DNA of 64,000 bases from Metapseudomonas resinovorans DSM 21078. Its GTDB lineage: Bacteria > Pseudomonadota > Gammaproteobacteria > Pseudomonadales > Pseudomonadaceae. Below are positions 1 through 9,039 of the stretch, piece by piece (positions within the stretch are counted from its first letter, which is position 1; every line of letters starts with the position of its first letter). The DNA is taken from NCBI RefSeq assembly GCF_000423545.1, contig NZ_AUIE01000010.1, forward strand, positions 62,001 to 126,000, read 5' to 3'. Under the pieces are notes generated by a model. It ran no database searches and was not told the origin of the DNA. It saw only the letters and a program-made list of their open reading frames with translations. The position numbers were made by a program, and so were the translations under genes.

Positions 1-1129
1 GCCAGCGCTTCTCGCCGTCTTCCTCGAACTCATCCTTGAGCTCGGCGATGTTGGCGCGGAAACCCACCACTTCGCGCTTGACCAGCACGTTGAGGCCGTC
101 GCCGTTGGACAGCGGCTCGCGGGTCACGGCGATCAGGTCGCGCTTGCCGACTTTCTCCACTTCGCCAACCAGCAGGCCGGTGAAGGTCGGGGTGTCGAAG
201 GCGCCGATGTCGATCTTGCGTTCGGTGACGAAGTAATCGGTGCTGCCCCGGTGGAAGGTCTTGTCCGGGTCCGGCACGAAGAAGTGGTCGGTACGGCCAC
301 TGGAGGCGCGGGCGAGGTCCGGGCGCTCGGCGAGGATGCCGTCCAGGCGCTGGCGGTAGTAAGCGGTGATGTTCTTGACGTAGCTCGCGTCCTTGTAGCG
401 TCCTTCGATCTTGAAGGAGCGCACGCCGGCATCGACCAGGGCGCTGAGGTTGGCGCTCTGGTTATTGTCCTTCATCGACAGCAGGTGCTTCTCGAACGCC
501 ACCACGCGACCCTGGTCGTCTTTCAGGGTGTAGGGCAGGCGGCAGGCCTGGGAGCAGTCGCCGCGGTTGGCGCTGCGGCCGGTCTGGGCGTGAGAGATGT
601 TGCACTGCCCGGAGAAGGCGACGCAGAGCGCACCGTGAATGAAGAATTCGATGGCCGCGTCGGTTTCATCGGCAATGGCGCGGATCTGCTTGAGGTTCAG
701 CTCGCGGGCCAGCACCAGTTGGGAGAAGCCGGCCTGGTCGAGGAACTTGGCCCGTTCCAGCGTGCGGATGTCGGTCTGGGTGCTGGCGTGCAACTCGATT
801 GGCGGGATATCCAGTTCGAGCACGCCCATGTCCTGCACGATCAGCGCGTCGACGCCAGCGTCGTAGAGCTGGTGGATCAGCTTGCGTGCCGGTTCCAGCT
901 CGTCGTCATGAAGGATGGTGTTGATGGTGACGAACACCCGCACATGAAACTGGTGGGCGAACTCGACCAGTTTGGCGATATCCGCTACTTCATTGCAGGC
1001 GTTGTGGCGCGCACCGAAACTCGGGCCGCCGATGTACACGGCGTCGGCGCCATGCAGGATGGCCTCGCGGGCAATGTTGACGTCACGGGCGGGGCTGAGC
1101 AGTTCTAATTGGTTTTTTGGCAGAGGCAT
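1..1129 (-). CDS. rlhA: U32-family protein RlhA (23S rRNA C2501 hydroxylation), 3' end cut off by the window
   Basis: The reverse strand encodes an open frame that starts at 1129 (ATG, MPLPKNQLELLSPARD) and runs off the left edge after about 376 residues. The sequence contains HGADAVYIGGPSFGARHN, the ELHASTQTDIRT segment, FIHGALCVAFSGQC and CSQACRLPYTL, which are the conserved U32 signatures and match what I know of E. coli RlhA (YdcP) much better than the shorter TrhP (YegQ). RlhA is needed for hydroxylation of C2501 of 23S rRNA together with prephenate-derived precursors; older annotations call it a collagenase-like peptidase. The family is about 650 residues long, so the C-terminal part is outside the window. 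Confidence 0.9.
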   Translation of the reverse strand, partial: MPLPKNQLELLSPARDVNIAREAILHGADAVYIGGPSFGARHNACNEVADIAKLVEFAHQFHVRVFVTINTILHDDELEPARKLIHQLYDAGVDALIVQDMGVLELDIPPIELHASTQTDIRTLERAKFLDQAGFSQLVLARELNLKQIRAIADETDAAIEFFIHGALCVAFSGQCNISHAQTGRSANRGDCSQACRLPYTLKDDQGRVVAFEKHLLSMKDNNQSANLSALVDAGVRSFKIEGRYKDASYVKNITAYYRQRLDGILAERPDLARASSGRTDHFFVPDPDKTFHRGSTDYFVTERKIDIGAFDTPTFTGLLVGEVEKVGKRDLIAVTREPLSNGDGLNVLVKREVVGFRANIAELKDEFEEDGEKRW

Positions 1130-1219
1130 GTCAATCACGTTCGGCACGGGTGCAAGTGGCGCATTGTAGCGGGCATGCGCCACCCGGGCATCCATCGGGT
1201 GCCGGATGGCGGTCGAGGG

Positions 1220-1636
1220 TCAGGTGAGGCGGGCTGGAGGAATCGAGTAGGTGCCCACCACGTGGGCCACCGGTTCATCGAGGCCCTCCGAATAGAGTGA
1301 AACCTCTCCTACGGCCAGGGTCTTGCCGACCTTCATCAGCTGGCACTCGCCAATCACGCGTTTGCGTGCTTCGGGCTTGCGCAGGAAGTTGATGGTCAGG
1401 CTGGTGGTGACCGCGAGCGGCACGATGCCGATCTCGCCCAGCAGGGCGATGTAGAGCGCCACGTCGGCAATCGCCATCAAGGTGGGGCCGGAGACGGTGC
1501 CGCCAGGGCGCAAGTCAGACTCGCCCACCTCCTGCGAAACCCGGGCGCTGCGGTCGCCCACGGCTTCGACCACGACGCGGGTCTGGGGAAATTCCTGCTG
1601 GATGAATCGGGCTATCGCTTCTTTCTTGTCGGCCAT
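1220..1636 (-). CDS. PaaI-type hotdog-fold thioesterase
   Basis: The protein has 138 residues from MADKKEAIARF. It has the hotdog layout of PaaI/YbgC-like acyl-CoA thioesterases: an RPGGTVSGPTLMAIADVALY helix segment, where the active-site region usually lies, followed by VTTSLTINFLRKP and the KVGKTLAVGEVSLY strand pattern. It probably hydrolyses an acyl- or aryl-CoA thioester in the cytoplasm; the substrate cannot be told from sequence. The frame is open upstream to an ATG at 1684, but the 1636 start begins where family similarity begins. It is encoded away from rlhA's start with an 90-bp gap and convergent neighbours are absent. Confidence 0.75.
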   Translation of the reverse strand: MADKKEAIARFIQQEFPQTRVVVEAVGDRSARVSQEVGESDLRPGGTVSGPTLMAIADVALYIALLGEIGIVPLAVTTSLTINFLRKPEARKRVIGECQLMKVGKTLAVGEVSLYSEGLDEPVAHVVGTYSIPPARLT

Positions 1637-1799
1637 TCCGGACTCCCTGGTGTGCCATGGTCGAGCGGACGCTGCCACAACCATCCCGGCCTGTCCATGT
1701 CCGCTGCCTCAGCCGCCAGAGGCGTATTTGATCTCGTGCAATAACACGCTCATGTTCCTCGACTAAGCTCCCCGGACTTGGTTTCGAAGGGTAGCCGGG

Positions 1800-2579
1800 A
1801 TGTCTTTCATCGATTCGATCGTCGCTCAGGTTCTGGTGCTGGAAGTCGGGATTCATCACGCCTATGCGCGCCTGGCCTGCCGGACCGATGACGAGGCGCT
1901 CCACGACCTGCGAATCAACCTGCGCAAGTTGCGCAGCCTCCTGCGGCCCATGCGCCGACTGGAGGCTGCGAGGGAGCTGGATGCCGCCGCGGCTGACGTA
2001 GGCCGCTTGACCACGCCGGTGCGCGACCTCGAGGTGCTGATCGCCGAACTGCAGCGGCAGGGCTTCCATGACCAGGCAGAACGGCGCAAGCACCTGCTCG
2101 AATCCCGCTATGCCGTTATCGAGAACAGCGCCACGGTGCAACGCTTCATGGCCGTGCTGGATGGCTGGCCGGCGCGGATGCGCGAGGCCGATAGACAGGG
2201 CGAACTGGACAAGCTCCGCGACCGGGTACGGATTCGCCTGCAGCGGCAGTTACAGCGTCTACGCGAAGCACTGGCCAATCCTGCGTTCGACCGCCATGCG
2301 CTGCGTCTGCTGGTCAAGCGAATGCGCTACGTCCATGAGGCATACCCGAAGCTCTCACCCATTCCCCATGACGCCGTCCCGGCCCTGAAGGCCGTGCAAT
2401 CCGCCCTGGGGGATTGGCACGACCACTTCCAGTGGTGCCTCAAGGCCGACCAGGAGGCGGATCTGCTGGTGCTCAAGGATCGCTGGGAAATCGCCGGCGA
2501 GGCGGAACTGAAGGCCGCCGAAGTCGAGCTTTCGATCCTCGCGGAGTCCCTGGCGGAACAGGCGCCCACCGGAGGGTAG
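1800..2579 (+). CDS. CHAD domain-containing protein
   Basis: The 259-residue protein is a stand-alone CHAD domain (conserved histidine alpha-helical domain). It shows the charged helical pattern of the family: IHHAYARLACRTDDEALHD, then LRINLRKLRSLLRPMRRLEA near residues 35-60 with the Arg/Lys-rich face, and LRLLVKRMRYVHEAYPKL near 165-185, then LGDWHDHFQW. CHAD domains bind inorganic polyphosphate and are found near polyphosphate granules or fused to CYTH triphosphatases; no CYTH partner is nearby here. The ATG at 1800 is chosen because the first helix starts immediately after it. Confidence 0.85.
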   Translation: MSFIDSIVAQVLVLEVGIHHAYARLACRTDDEALHDLRINLRKLRSLLRPMRRLEAARELDAAAADVGRLTTPVRDLEVLIAELQRQGFHDQAERRKHLLESRYAVIENSATVQRFMAVLDGWPARMREADRQGELDKLRDRVRIRLQRQLQRLREALANPAFDRHALRLLVKRMRYVHEAYPKLSPIPHDAVPALKAVQSALGDWHDHFQWCLKADQEADLLVLKDRWEIAGEAELKAAEVELSILAESLAEQAPTGG

Positions 2580-2593
2580 GGCGCCCTGGCTAT

Positions 2594-3208
2594 TCAAGCG
2601 ACGCCAGCCATTTCGCGCTGCGGAGTAACCTCGAACAACCTGAGGCCGATGGAGCGCGCGGCCTCCAGGTGAGGCACCGGGTCGCTGGACTCCGATTCGA
2701 AGAACAATTCGGAGGTCAGCACGCGGGCACCGCAGTAGTCGAATATCCCGTGATCGATCTGCGTCTTCATGGCCTGGCTATAGCCATGCCGCTCGAAGGT
2801 GCCGGCATCCGCGCCGGCCACGCCAATCAGGTGAACCTTGAGGTTTCGCAGTTTCTTCGTCAGGCCGCCTTCCAGGCTGTACTCAAACGCCCAGCCGTTG
2901 GCGAACACGCGGTCGATCCAGCCCTTGAGCAGCCCTGGCATCGACCACCAATACACAGGGAAGACCAGCACCAGGGCGTCGGACCGGTCGATGCGGGCTT
3001 GTTCGGCGGCTACATCGGCAGGCGGTGCTACCTGGTGGCGGTGGACGGCATGGTCCGCGAGGTTGAACCTCGGGTCGAAACCTTCCTGGGCGAGATCGCC
3101 GATCTCGGCGCTGTGGCCGGCCAGGCCCAAGCCTGCGGCGACCTGTGATGCGAGGCTGTGGGTGAGCGAGCGGGGATCGTGATGGGCAACGACGATCAGG
3201 GCATGCAT
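2594..3208 (-). CDS. NAD(P)H quinone oxidoreductase-like flavoprotein (flavodoxin fold)
   Basis: The 204-residue protein begins MHALIVVAHHDPRSLTHS and contains LVFPVYWWSMPGLLKGWIDRVF near residues 85-106, the hallmark FMN/FAD-binding segment of the MdaB/NQO1/KefF type flavodoxin-fold quinone reductases. These enzymes make two-electron reductions of quinones with NAD(P)H. The gene is divergent from a TetR regulator at 3317, with a 108-bp shared promoter region carrying three regularly spaced AAGTTAC repeats, so it is probably the regulated target, induced by quinones or other electrophiles. The exact substrate is not predictable. Confidence 0.85.
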   Translation of the reverse strand: MHALIVVAHHDPRSLTHSLASQVAAGLGLAGHSAEIGDLAQEGFDPRFNLADHAVHRHQVAPPADVAAEQARIDRSDALVLVFPVYWWSMPGLLKGWIDRVFANGWAFEYSLEGGLTKKLRNLKVHLIGVAGADAGTFERHGYSQAMKTQIDHGIFDYCGARVLTSELFFESESSDPVPHLEAARSIGLRLFEVTPQREMAGVA

Positions 3209-3265
3209 GGTAAGAACTCCAAGAGGCTGATTGCGGCTGAGAGACGCGCTCGATATGCTGAGCGC

Positions 3266-3304
3266 AAGTTACTTTCAGTAAGTTACGATTGGTAAGTTAC
3301 TTTC
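3266..3304. promoter_or_regulatory. Three AAGTTAC repeats at 14-bp spacing (likely TetR operator region)
   Basis: AAGTTAC occurs at 3266-3272, 3280-3286 and 3294-3300, each start exactly 14 bp after the last; the outer two extend to AAGTTACTTTC. The array fills the divergent spacer between the quinone-reductase gene and the TetR gene at 3317. Its regular spacing and place point to an operator for that TetR protein, possibly overlapping one of the divergent promoters. The binding protein is inferred, not shown. Confidence 0.5.
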
Positions 3305-3316
3305 GGTAGGTTTTCC

Positions 3317-3928
3317 GTGTCAACACATGAAGATCAAACGCGTCCGCGTCGCCGTTTATCCAGGGAAGAGCGGCAGCGACAGCTGCTGGATACGGCCTGG
3401 CAGTTGATCCGGGAGGAGGGCACCGACGCCCTGTCCCTGGGCCGGCTGGCCGAGCAGGCCGGCGTTACCAAACCGGTGGTTTACGACCATTTCGGTACCC
3501 GGGCGGGGCTGCTTGCAGCGCTGTTCATGGAGTTCGATGCACGCCAGACGGCAGCGATGGATGCCGCACTACAGGCCAGTGAGGAGAGTTTGCAGGGCAG
3601 GGCGGGGGTAATCGCCTCGTCCTATGTCGAGTGCGTGCTGCTCCAGGGCCGCGAGATCCCTGGCGTGATCGCGGCACTGGCTGGCTCGCCGGAGCTTGAG
3701 TCCATCAAATGCGGGTTTGAATCGGTGTTCCTGGAGAAATGCCGCAACGCCTTGGTGCCATTCGCTGGCGGAAACGGTGTTGCCACAGCAGGCTTGCGAG
3801 CGATGTTGGGGGCGGCGGAGGCGCTGTCCCATGCCGCCGCCACCGGGGAAATCACGCCGCAGGAAGCGCAGGACGAACTCCGCGAAACCATCGTGGCCAT
3901 GGTCGAGCGCAGTGCCCAGCGGGGCTGA
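3317..3928 (+). CDS. TetR-family transcriptional regulator
   Basis: The 203-residue protein has an N-terminal TetR helix-turn-helix around residues 15-60 (RRLSREERQRQLLDTAWQLI, then LGRLAEQAGVTKPVVYDHFG) and a divergent C-terminal ligand domain. The start is a GTG at 3317; no in-frame ATG lies close by before the HTH. It is divergent from the flavodoxin-fold quinone reductase and most likely represses it and itself through the AAGTTAC repeats in the spacer. Confidence 0.85.
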   Translation: MSTHEDQTRPRRRLSREERQRQLLDTAWQLIREEGTDALSLGRLAEQAGVTKPVVYDHFGTRAGLLAALFMEFDARQTAAMDAALQASEESLQGRAGVIASSYVECVLLQGREIPGVIAALAGSPELESIKCGFESVFLEKCRNALVPFAGGNGVATAGLRAMLGAAEALSHAAATGEITPQEAQDELRETIVAMVERSAQRG

Positions 3929-3946
3929 TCCCGGCCCTGATTCTCC

Positions 3947-4792
3947 TCAGCCCGCAACGAAAGCCGCTATGTGCCTGGCGCTGGCGTGCGGGTACTGCAG
4001 GTGCGGCCCATGGCCTGTGCTTGGCAGCGTCACCAGGTGCAGGGTGGGGAGCGCGCGGCTCAGTGCGTGCCAGTTCTCGACCGGGAATACGATGTCATGG
4101 TCGCCGCCGAGATGCAGGACCGGTGTGCTGGTTGTGCAAAGCGCATCCAGCGCAGGCTGCAGAGGGAACATCGGATTGCGCGGCCCATCCCCCAACTGCT
4201 GGCCGGCCCATTCATGGGGTACCTCGGGGCATCGCCCGTCCTGGCGTGCAGCGATGCGCTCGGCGGAGCGTACGGCGGCGTCGCGGCTGGCAGCCGACGC
4301 CGGTTCGAAGAAGAGCTTCACGAAATCCTCGAAGTCGTTTTCCCGACGTGCCAGTTCGTAGAACAGCGCCTCGCCGGTTTTCACCAGTTGGCCGGGGGGC
4401 GTAGTGCCGATCAGTACAAGATGGCTGACCAGTTGCGGCGCTTGCAGCATGGCCACCTGTGCAGCAATGCCGCCCAGGGACCAGCCGCCGAGCACGACCC
4501 TGCTCAGCCCCAAGGCGTTGATCAGTTCGAGTGTGTCGCGCGCCAGCGATGCCGGGTCATAGGTGCGCGTACCTCCAGACAGGCCCAGGCCACTGTAGTC
4601 GAACACATGCACCTTGAAGCCCAGTTCCGCGAGTTCGTCGAGAAAGGCGGGATCCCACGAATCCATGACACCGCGAAAACGCAGGCACAGGACCATCGGC
4701 GTGCCTTCGCCGATCACCCTGTAGGCCAGACGGCGGCCATTGCATTCAATGAACTGGTTGGGCACCTGACTGGCGGATTGGGCGTTCGGCAT
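3947..4792 (-). CDS. Alpha/beta-hydrolase
   Basis: The protein has 281 residues from MPNAQSASQVPNQF. It has the alpha/beta-hydrolase plan: an oxyanion-region segment after GTPMVLCLRFRGVMDSW, a GGWSLGG nucleophile elbow near residue 120 whose Ser is the likely nucleophile, an acid in GGDHDIVFPVEN and a catalytic His in STGHGPHLQY near the C-terminus. An upstream ATG at 5011 would overlap nhaA and give a low-complexity Arg/Ser extension, so 4792 is preferred. The substrate is unknown; esterase or C-C hydrolase activity is possible. Confidence 0.8.
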   Translation of the reverse strand: MPNAQSASQVPNQFIECNGRRLAYRVIGEGTPMVLCLRFRGVMDSWDPAFLDELAELGFKVHVFDYSGLGLSGGTRTYDPASLARDTLELINALGLSRVVLGGWSLGGIAAQVAMLQAPQLVSHLVLIGTTPPGQLVKTGEALFYELARRENDFEDFVKLFFEPASAASRDAAVRSAERIAARQDGRCPEVPHEWAGQQLGDGPRNPMFPLQPALDALCTTSTPVLHLGGDHDIVFPVENWHALSRALPTLHLVTLPSTGHGPHLQYPHASARHIAAFVAG

Positions 4793-4949
4793 GACGTGGC
4801 TCCTTCTCGGCGTTGAGCGGCTGGACCAGGAATGGCGGAAATGCCGCCAGTGCGCTCCGCGGCCGCAACACCTGGTCCGCAATGCAATGGTGGCAACCAT
4901 GCAGGGTAGACCAGGCTCCGGCGGCGGACTGGAGTCGTCGAGCGGTTCC

Positions 4950-6326
4950 TCAGTGCTCAGCCGGGCCGTGACCGCCGATCGCTCGTGCGCGGGCTGCCAG
5001 TACGCGTCCATAGGCCAGGCCGATGACGCCCGCTACAACGGAGGCCGCCAGGACACCGAGCTTGGCGGCGCTCAACAGGTCCTGCTGGGTGAAGGCGAGA
5101 TTGGCGATGAAGATCGACATGGTGAAGCCGATCCCGGCCAGGCAGCCGATCAGTGCCATCCAGGACCAGGTCATGCCTGGCGGCAGGATGCACCAGCCCA
5201 GTCGAACCATCAGCCAACTGGTACACAGGACCCCCAGCGGCTTGCCCACGACCAGGGCCAGCGCGACACCGGAAAGCACCGCCAGGGAGTCCGCCTCACC
5301 GAGATCCACGCCATCGAGGCTCACCCCGGCGTTGGCCAAGGCGAACAGCGGCATCACCAGAAAGGCGACCCAGGGGTGCAACGCCAGTTGTATGCGTGTT
5401 ACAGGGGGCAGGAGCTCGCGCTGGGCCTGGCGGAGCTGTTTGATGGGTTGCATCAGCTCTGCGGAATCGCCGTTCGCATGATGTTCGCGCGCGGCAAGAT
5501 CACTGATGGCACGGGTTGCCGTTTGCAACGGCGGCTCCGTGAGCTTGGCCGGGCGGACGGGTGTCATCAGGCCCAGCACCACACCCGCCAGCGTGGGGTG
5601 GGCGCCGGTTTTCAGCAGGCCGAACCAGAGCAACGCACCGGGTAGCAGGTAGGCATAGGCCGAACCGATTCCGATGCGCTGCAGGCCCAGCACCAGCAGG
5701 ATTCCCGCTGCGGCGATGACGAATCCCTCCGGGTCCAGGCCGCCTGAGTAGAACAGCGCGATGATCAGCACCGCGACGATGTCGTCGATGATGGCCAGAG
5801 CGAGCAGGAAGATGCGCACCGAAGCGGGTACCGAGCGCCCGAGCAGGGCCAGCACGCCCACCGCGAAGGCGATGTCGGTGGCCGTCGGGACCGCCCAGCC
5901 CTGGCGCAAGCCATCGGCATTGTTGAGCGAGAGATACAGCAGGGCGGGTACTACGACCCCGCCAAACGCAGCAACCATCGGCAAGGCGGCCAGCTTGATG
6001 TTGGCCAGTGCGCCTTCGTGGATTTCCCGGCGAATTTCCATGCCGACCACCAGGAAGAACACCGTCATCAGGGCATCGTTGATCCAGAAATGCAGCGACT
6101 TCGAGATGACGAAATCACCCAGCCCGAATGACAGCGGCAGGTGCCACAAATGTTCGTAGCCACTGGCATAGGGCGAGTTTGCCCAGGCCAGTGCAACGGC
6201 CGCCGCAATCAGCAGGACGATGCCGCTGGTGGCCTCGGTGTGGAGGAATTTATCAAGTACGGAGAATGCCTTGTCGGCAATGCGCTGCGCAGCCGGCAGC
6301 ACCTTGGGGGAAGGGGCTTGGTTCAT
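4950..6326 (-). CDS. nhaA: Na+/H+ antiporter NhaA
   Basis: The 458-residue inner-membrane protein carries family landmarks: [13 protein letters not shown] near residues 90-102, the unwound TM4 motif ATDIAF at 149-154, and the paired aspartates in [11 protein letters not shown] (Asp181 and Asp182), equivalent to the cation-binding Asp163/164 of E. coli NhaA. It exchanges two H+ for one Na+ and works in alkaline pH and sodium homeostasis. It is longer than E. coli NhaA (388 residues), mostly from a cytoplasmic insertion rich in Gln/Arg before TM9 and a C-terminal tail. No regulator is adjacent. Confidence 0.95.
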   Translation of the reverse strand: MNQAPSPKVLPAAQRIADKAFSVLDKFLHTEATSGIVLLIAAAVALAWANSPYASGYEHLWHLPLSFGLGDFVISKSLHFWINDALMTVFFLVVGMEIRREIHEGALANIKLAALPMVAAFGGVVVPALLYLSLNNADGLRQGWAVPTATDIAFAVGVLALLGRSVPASVRIFLLALAIIDDIVAVLIIALFYSGGLDPEGFVIAAAGILLVLGLQRIGIGSAYAYLLPGALLWFGLLKTGAHPTLAGVVLGLMTPVRPAKLTEPPLQTATRAISDLAAREHHANGDSAELMQPIKQLRQAQRELLPPVTRIQLALHPWVAFLVMPLFALANAGVSLDGVDLGEADSLAVLSGVALALVVGKPLGVLCTSWLMVRLGWCILPPGMTWSWMALIGCLAGIGFTMSIFIANLAFTQQDLLSAAKLGVLAASVVAGVIGLAYGRVLAARARAIGGHGPAEH

Positions 6327-6479
6327 GGTCGCTAATACTCAGCAGCTTGTGCGGCGGCCCGACCTACACATGAAACCTGTCTGGCAACAACCAGACACCC
6401 GGCACGTAAGCTACAGCGCCTTCGCCGATTTGACTAGCCCACTTTCCCGTCCCTTCATCCAAGGGGGACGCCTCGTCCT

Positions 6480-7031
6480 TCACAGCAGCAAGCTGTAGAT
6501 CACTTGGGCCGAGTCCTGCGGGTCCCGGTTGCATTGGAAACCCAGTTCCCGGGCGAGGGCGTGCATGGGCGCGTTCGCTGCGGCATCCATCGAGTACATT
6601 TCCTTGAAGCCATTCTCGCGGGCAGCCTGGATGAGGTGGCGCATCAGGACGGCGCCAAGCCCACGCTCCTGCCAGCCGTCAGCCACCGTTACCGCGCATT
6701 CGCATTGGCCTGGTTCAGCGGTGTCGGCATAACGACAGATACCGACTTCGACCAGCTTGCCGTCCTGGTGGACGAGCGCGACGAACGCCATCCTGCGCTG
6801 GTAATCGACGTCCATCAGGCGTTCGAGCAAGGCGGGGCTTGCTTCCTTGATCGCGCACAGAAATCGGAAATGCCGGGTTTCAGGGGACAGGTTGCGGATG
6901 AACTCGACCTCCCGCTCGCGGTCCTCCGGGCGCAAGGGTCGAATCAGCACGTGAGTGCCATCCTCGAGGGGTTCGACCCAGTGGTCTTCGGCAGATACGG
7001 CGGGGATGTCGGCGATAGACTGGGTGGACAT
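6480..7031 (-). CDS. GNAT-family N-acetyltransferase
   Basis: The 183-residue protein contains the GNAT core: GTHVLIRPLRPEDRERE at the start of the fold, then a strand ending in ECAVTVADGWQERGLGAVLM near residues 110-130, where the Q/RxxGxG/A acetyl-CoA loop is QERGLGA. It resembles the acetyltransferase domain found at the C-terminus of Pat-type acyl-CoA synthetases, but here stands alone. The acceptor is unknown. It is divergent from the small gene at 7249. Confidence 0.8.
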   Translation of the reverse strand: MSTQSIADIPAVSAEDHWVEPLEDGTHVLIRPLRPEDREREVEFIRNLSPETRHFRFLCAIKEASPALLERLMDVDYQRRMAFVALVHQDGKLVEVGICRYADTAEPGQCECAVTVADGWQERGLGAVLMRHLIQAARENGFKEMYSMDAAANAPMHALARELGFQCNRDPQDSAQVIYSLLL

Positions 7032-7248
7032 GCTGCGTACTCCGTTCGTGATACCGGCTTTGACTTCTACGCCACCCCAACTGCGCTCATTTGATCGGGA
7101 TCAAGCAATCGCTGGCGTCGTCCCATTGGCTGACGAACAGCAGGTATCGCAGTCGATACATCATGTTCATTTGCGGCGGGTCAATTCGACGGTCGATACC
7201 CGGGTGCACGCTGGTGTCATCAACCAGATGATCATCAGGAGGTTCGAC

Positions 7249-7455
7249 ATGGCCAAGATAATTCCCCTTCGTTCCGCTGCCGTTCCAACGGCCAGGCGGA
7301 CCGGTTTGCGCGGCTGGATCGACCGCATGCGCAGTACCGTCGACCGTCTGGTGTATCAACTGATCAGAATCCCGTCCGGGCGTGCTGGCAGCCAGCGGAA
7401 AGCAGGGCACGATGAAAAGGGGCAGGGCAGTGGCAAGGACAATGCCAGACGTTAG
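7249..7455 (+). CDS. Small basic hypothetical protein (68 residues)
   Basis: The ATG at 7249 follows an almost ideal ribosome-binding site (CAGGAGGTTCGAC), and the frame runs 68 codons to TAG. The product starts MAKIIPLRSAAVPTARRTG and is rich in Arg, Lys and Gly, with no membrane segment or known motif. I do not recognise it. A strong start signal in a spacer divergent from the GNAT gene is the main evidence that it is translated. Its basic composition could fit nucleic-acid or membrane-surface binding, but that is speculation. Confidence 0.5.
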   Translation: MAKIIPLRSAAVPTARRTGLRGWIDRMRSTVDRLVYQLIRIPSGRAGSQRKAGHDEKGQGSGKDNARR

Positions 7456-7526
7456 CGGCGTCCAATGGATTTCCTCGCAACGCCGGAGAATGGAGTCGCG
7501 CCGGTGAACCGGCGCGACCGTGCGCA

Positions 7527-8786
7527 TCAGAGAATGCTGAGCGGGTACTCGATGAAGGCGCGGACTTCGTTGAGGTCCGGGCCTACCTGATTGTCGGCGC
7601 GGTAGATGGAGTTGCGCAGCTTGAAGGAGAGGTCCTTGGCCGGGCCGTCCTGCACCACGTACTTGAACTGGTTGAAGATCTCGCGCTCGGTACCGTCGTT
7701 CTCGCCGCCGGCGACGATATCGGTGCCGCGCACGTAGGCGAACTTGTAGCTCAGGCCCGGTACGCCATAGGTGCTGAAGTCCAGCTCGTAGCTGGCCTGC
7801 CAGGACTGTTCGTCTTCCAGGTTGAAGTCGGAGTAGTAGGAGTTGGCCACGTAGATGGTGCTGCCACCGTCGCCGAAGTCGTAGGCATAGCCGGCATCGC
7901 CGGTATTGCGCTGGTGGGCCACGATGAACGCGTGGGCGCCGATGCTGTACTTGGCTGCCAGGCTCCAGAGGGTGTTCTTGTCGTCCTGGCCATCACCGCC
8001 GAAGGCCAGTGCGGCCACAGAACCGTCGTCGTACTTGGTGCGGTAGATGTTGAAGTCGAAGTTCAGCGCCTGCTCATCGCTGAACGGGATGTTGTAGTTC
8101 AGGTTGGCGTAGTACTTCTTGTACATGTCCTCCACGTCGGAGTGGTAGAGCGACACACTGAGATCATCACTGACCGCGTAGCTGCCGCCGATCACATCGA
8201 TGCTCTTCAGGCGGTTGGGGTCGCGCGCCGGGTCGCCCATGGGGCTGTCGCCGGTGAAGCGGCCGACGTTCAGTTCCAGGCCCTCGATTTCCTTGCTGGT
8301 AACCAGGGTGCCGGTGAAGGCCTGGGGCAGCAGGCGGCTGTCGTCATGGGCGAGTACGGGCAGGTTGGGGAACTGGTTACCGTACTTGAGCACGGTGTTG
8401 GAGACGCGCAGCTTGAGCACGCCACCGGCTTCAGAGAGGTCGTCCACCGGATGGCCATCGCTGTCGGTATCGAAGAAGGCGCTGTAGTTGCGGCCCCGGC
8501 CACTGTCCAGCTTCACGCCGAGCAAGCCGTAGGCGTCGACGCCGAAACCGACGGTGCCCTGGGTGAAACCGGATTCGAAGGTGCCGATGAAACCCTGGCC
8601 CCAGGTCTTGGCGTCGTTGGTGCGGTCCTTGAAGTCACGGTTGAAGTAGGCGTTGCGCAGCAGCAAGGTCGCGCTGGCGTCTTCGACGAAGCCCTTGGAT
8701 TCGGATTGCTCGCTGGCGAGGGCGGGCAGGCTGATGGCGGCGGAAACCGCCAGTGCCAGGGCGCTCAGAGGATTGAATTGCATCAC
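7527..8786 (-). CDS. OprD-family outer-membrane porin
   Basis: The 419-residue precursor has a Sec signal peptide (about residues 1-24, ending in PALASEQ) and then the start typical of OprD porins, KGFVEDASATLLLRNAYFNRDF. Alternating beta strands, the WGQGFIGTFESGFTQGTVGFGVDAYGLLGVKLD region and the C-terminal aromatic strand RAFIEYPLSIL fit an 18-strand substrate-specific channel. Family members take up basic amino acids, small peptides or aromatic and other carboxylates; the specificity here is not predictable. It stands alone, and a spacer of about 0.9 kb upstream holds two likely small-RNA genes. Confidence 0.9.
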   Translation of the reverse strand: MMQFNPLSALALAVSAAISLPALASEQSESKGFVEDASATLLLRNAYFNRDFKDRTNDAKTWGQGFIGTFESGFTQGTVGFGVDAYGLLGVKLDSGRGRNYSAFFDTDSDGHPVDDLSEAGGVLKLRVSNTVLKYGNQFPNLPVLAHDDSRLLPQAFTGTLVTSKEIEGLELNVGRFTGDSPMGDPARDPNRLKSIDVIGGSYAVSDDLSVSLYHSDVEDMYKKYYANLNYNIPFSDEQALNFDFNIYRTKYDDGSVAALAFGGDGQDDKNTLWSLAAKYSIGAHAFIVAHQRNTGDAGYAYDFGDGGSTIYVANSYYSDFNLEDEQSWQASYELDFSTYGVPGLSYKFAYVRGTDIVAGGENDGTEREIFNQFKYVVQDGPAKDLSFKLRNSIYRADNQVGPDLNEVRAFIEYPLSIL

Positions 8787-9005
8787 GGGTGCTCCTGATG
8801 GTCGCTTTGTTGGTATTGGGATTGGCAGGAATTCAAGGCGCTATCAATGACCAGGAACAGCGACACTGCCCGGCCCTGACAAGCATATCCATTCATTATC
8901 GTTCTGGTGGCCGGCTGTGCCGACGCGATGCGCGCAAACAGTTATCACGGTTCGGGTAACTGAAAAAACTGTAATCATCAATTTCATGTATCAATGATAT
9001 CAATG

Positions 9006-9033
9006 TTTACGAAATTTACAGTACGGGTATCCT
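9006..9033 (+). promoter_or_regulatory. Sigma-70-like promoter for small RNA 1
   Basis: TTTACG at 9006-9011 and TATCCT at 9028-9033 are separated by 16 bp. The expected transcription start, about seven bases on, falls at the G of GATGAAG (9040), exactly the 5' arm of the closing stem of the predicted RNA. Position fits well; box matches to consensus are moderate. Confidence 0.4.
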
Positions 9034-9039
9034 GCGCCT

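Noticed and set aside
251-1108. Long plus-strand open frame opposite rlhA
   Set aside because: It is the mirror of the U32 gene; its translation has no family features and the minus strand has clear RlhA motifs.
3947-5011. Extended 354-residue form of the alpha/beta-hydrolase
   Set aside because: The extra N-terminus overlaps nhaA and is Arg/Ser/Cys-rich with no homology pattern; the 4792 start is better.
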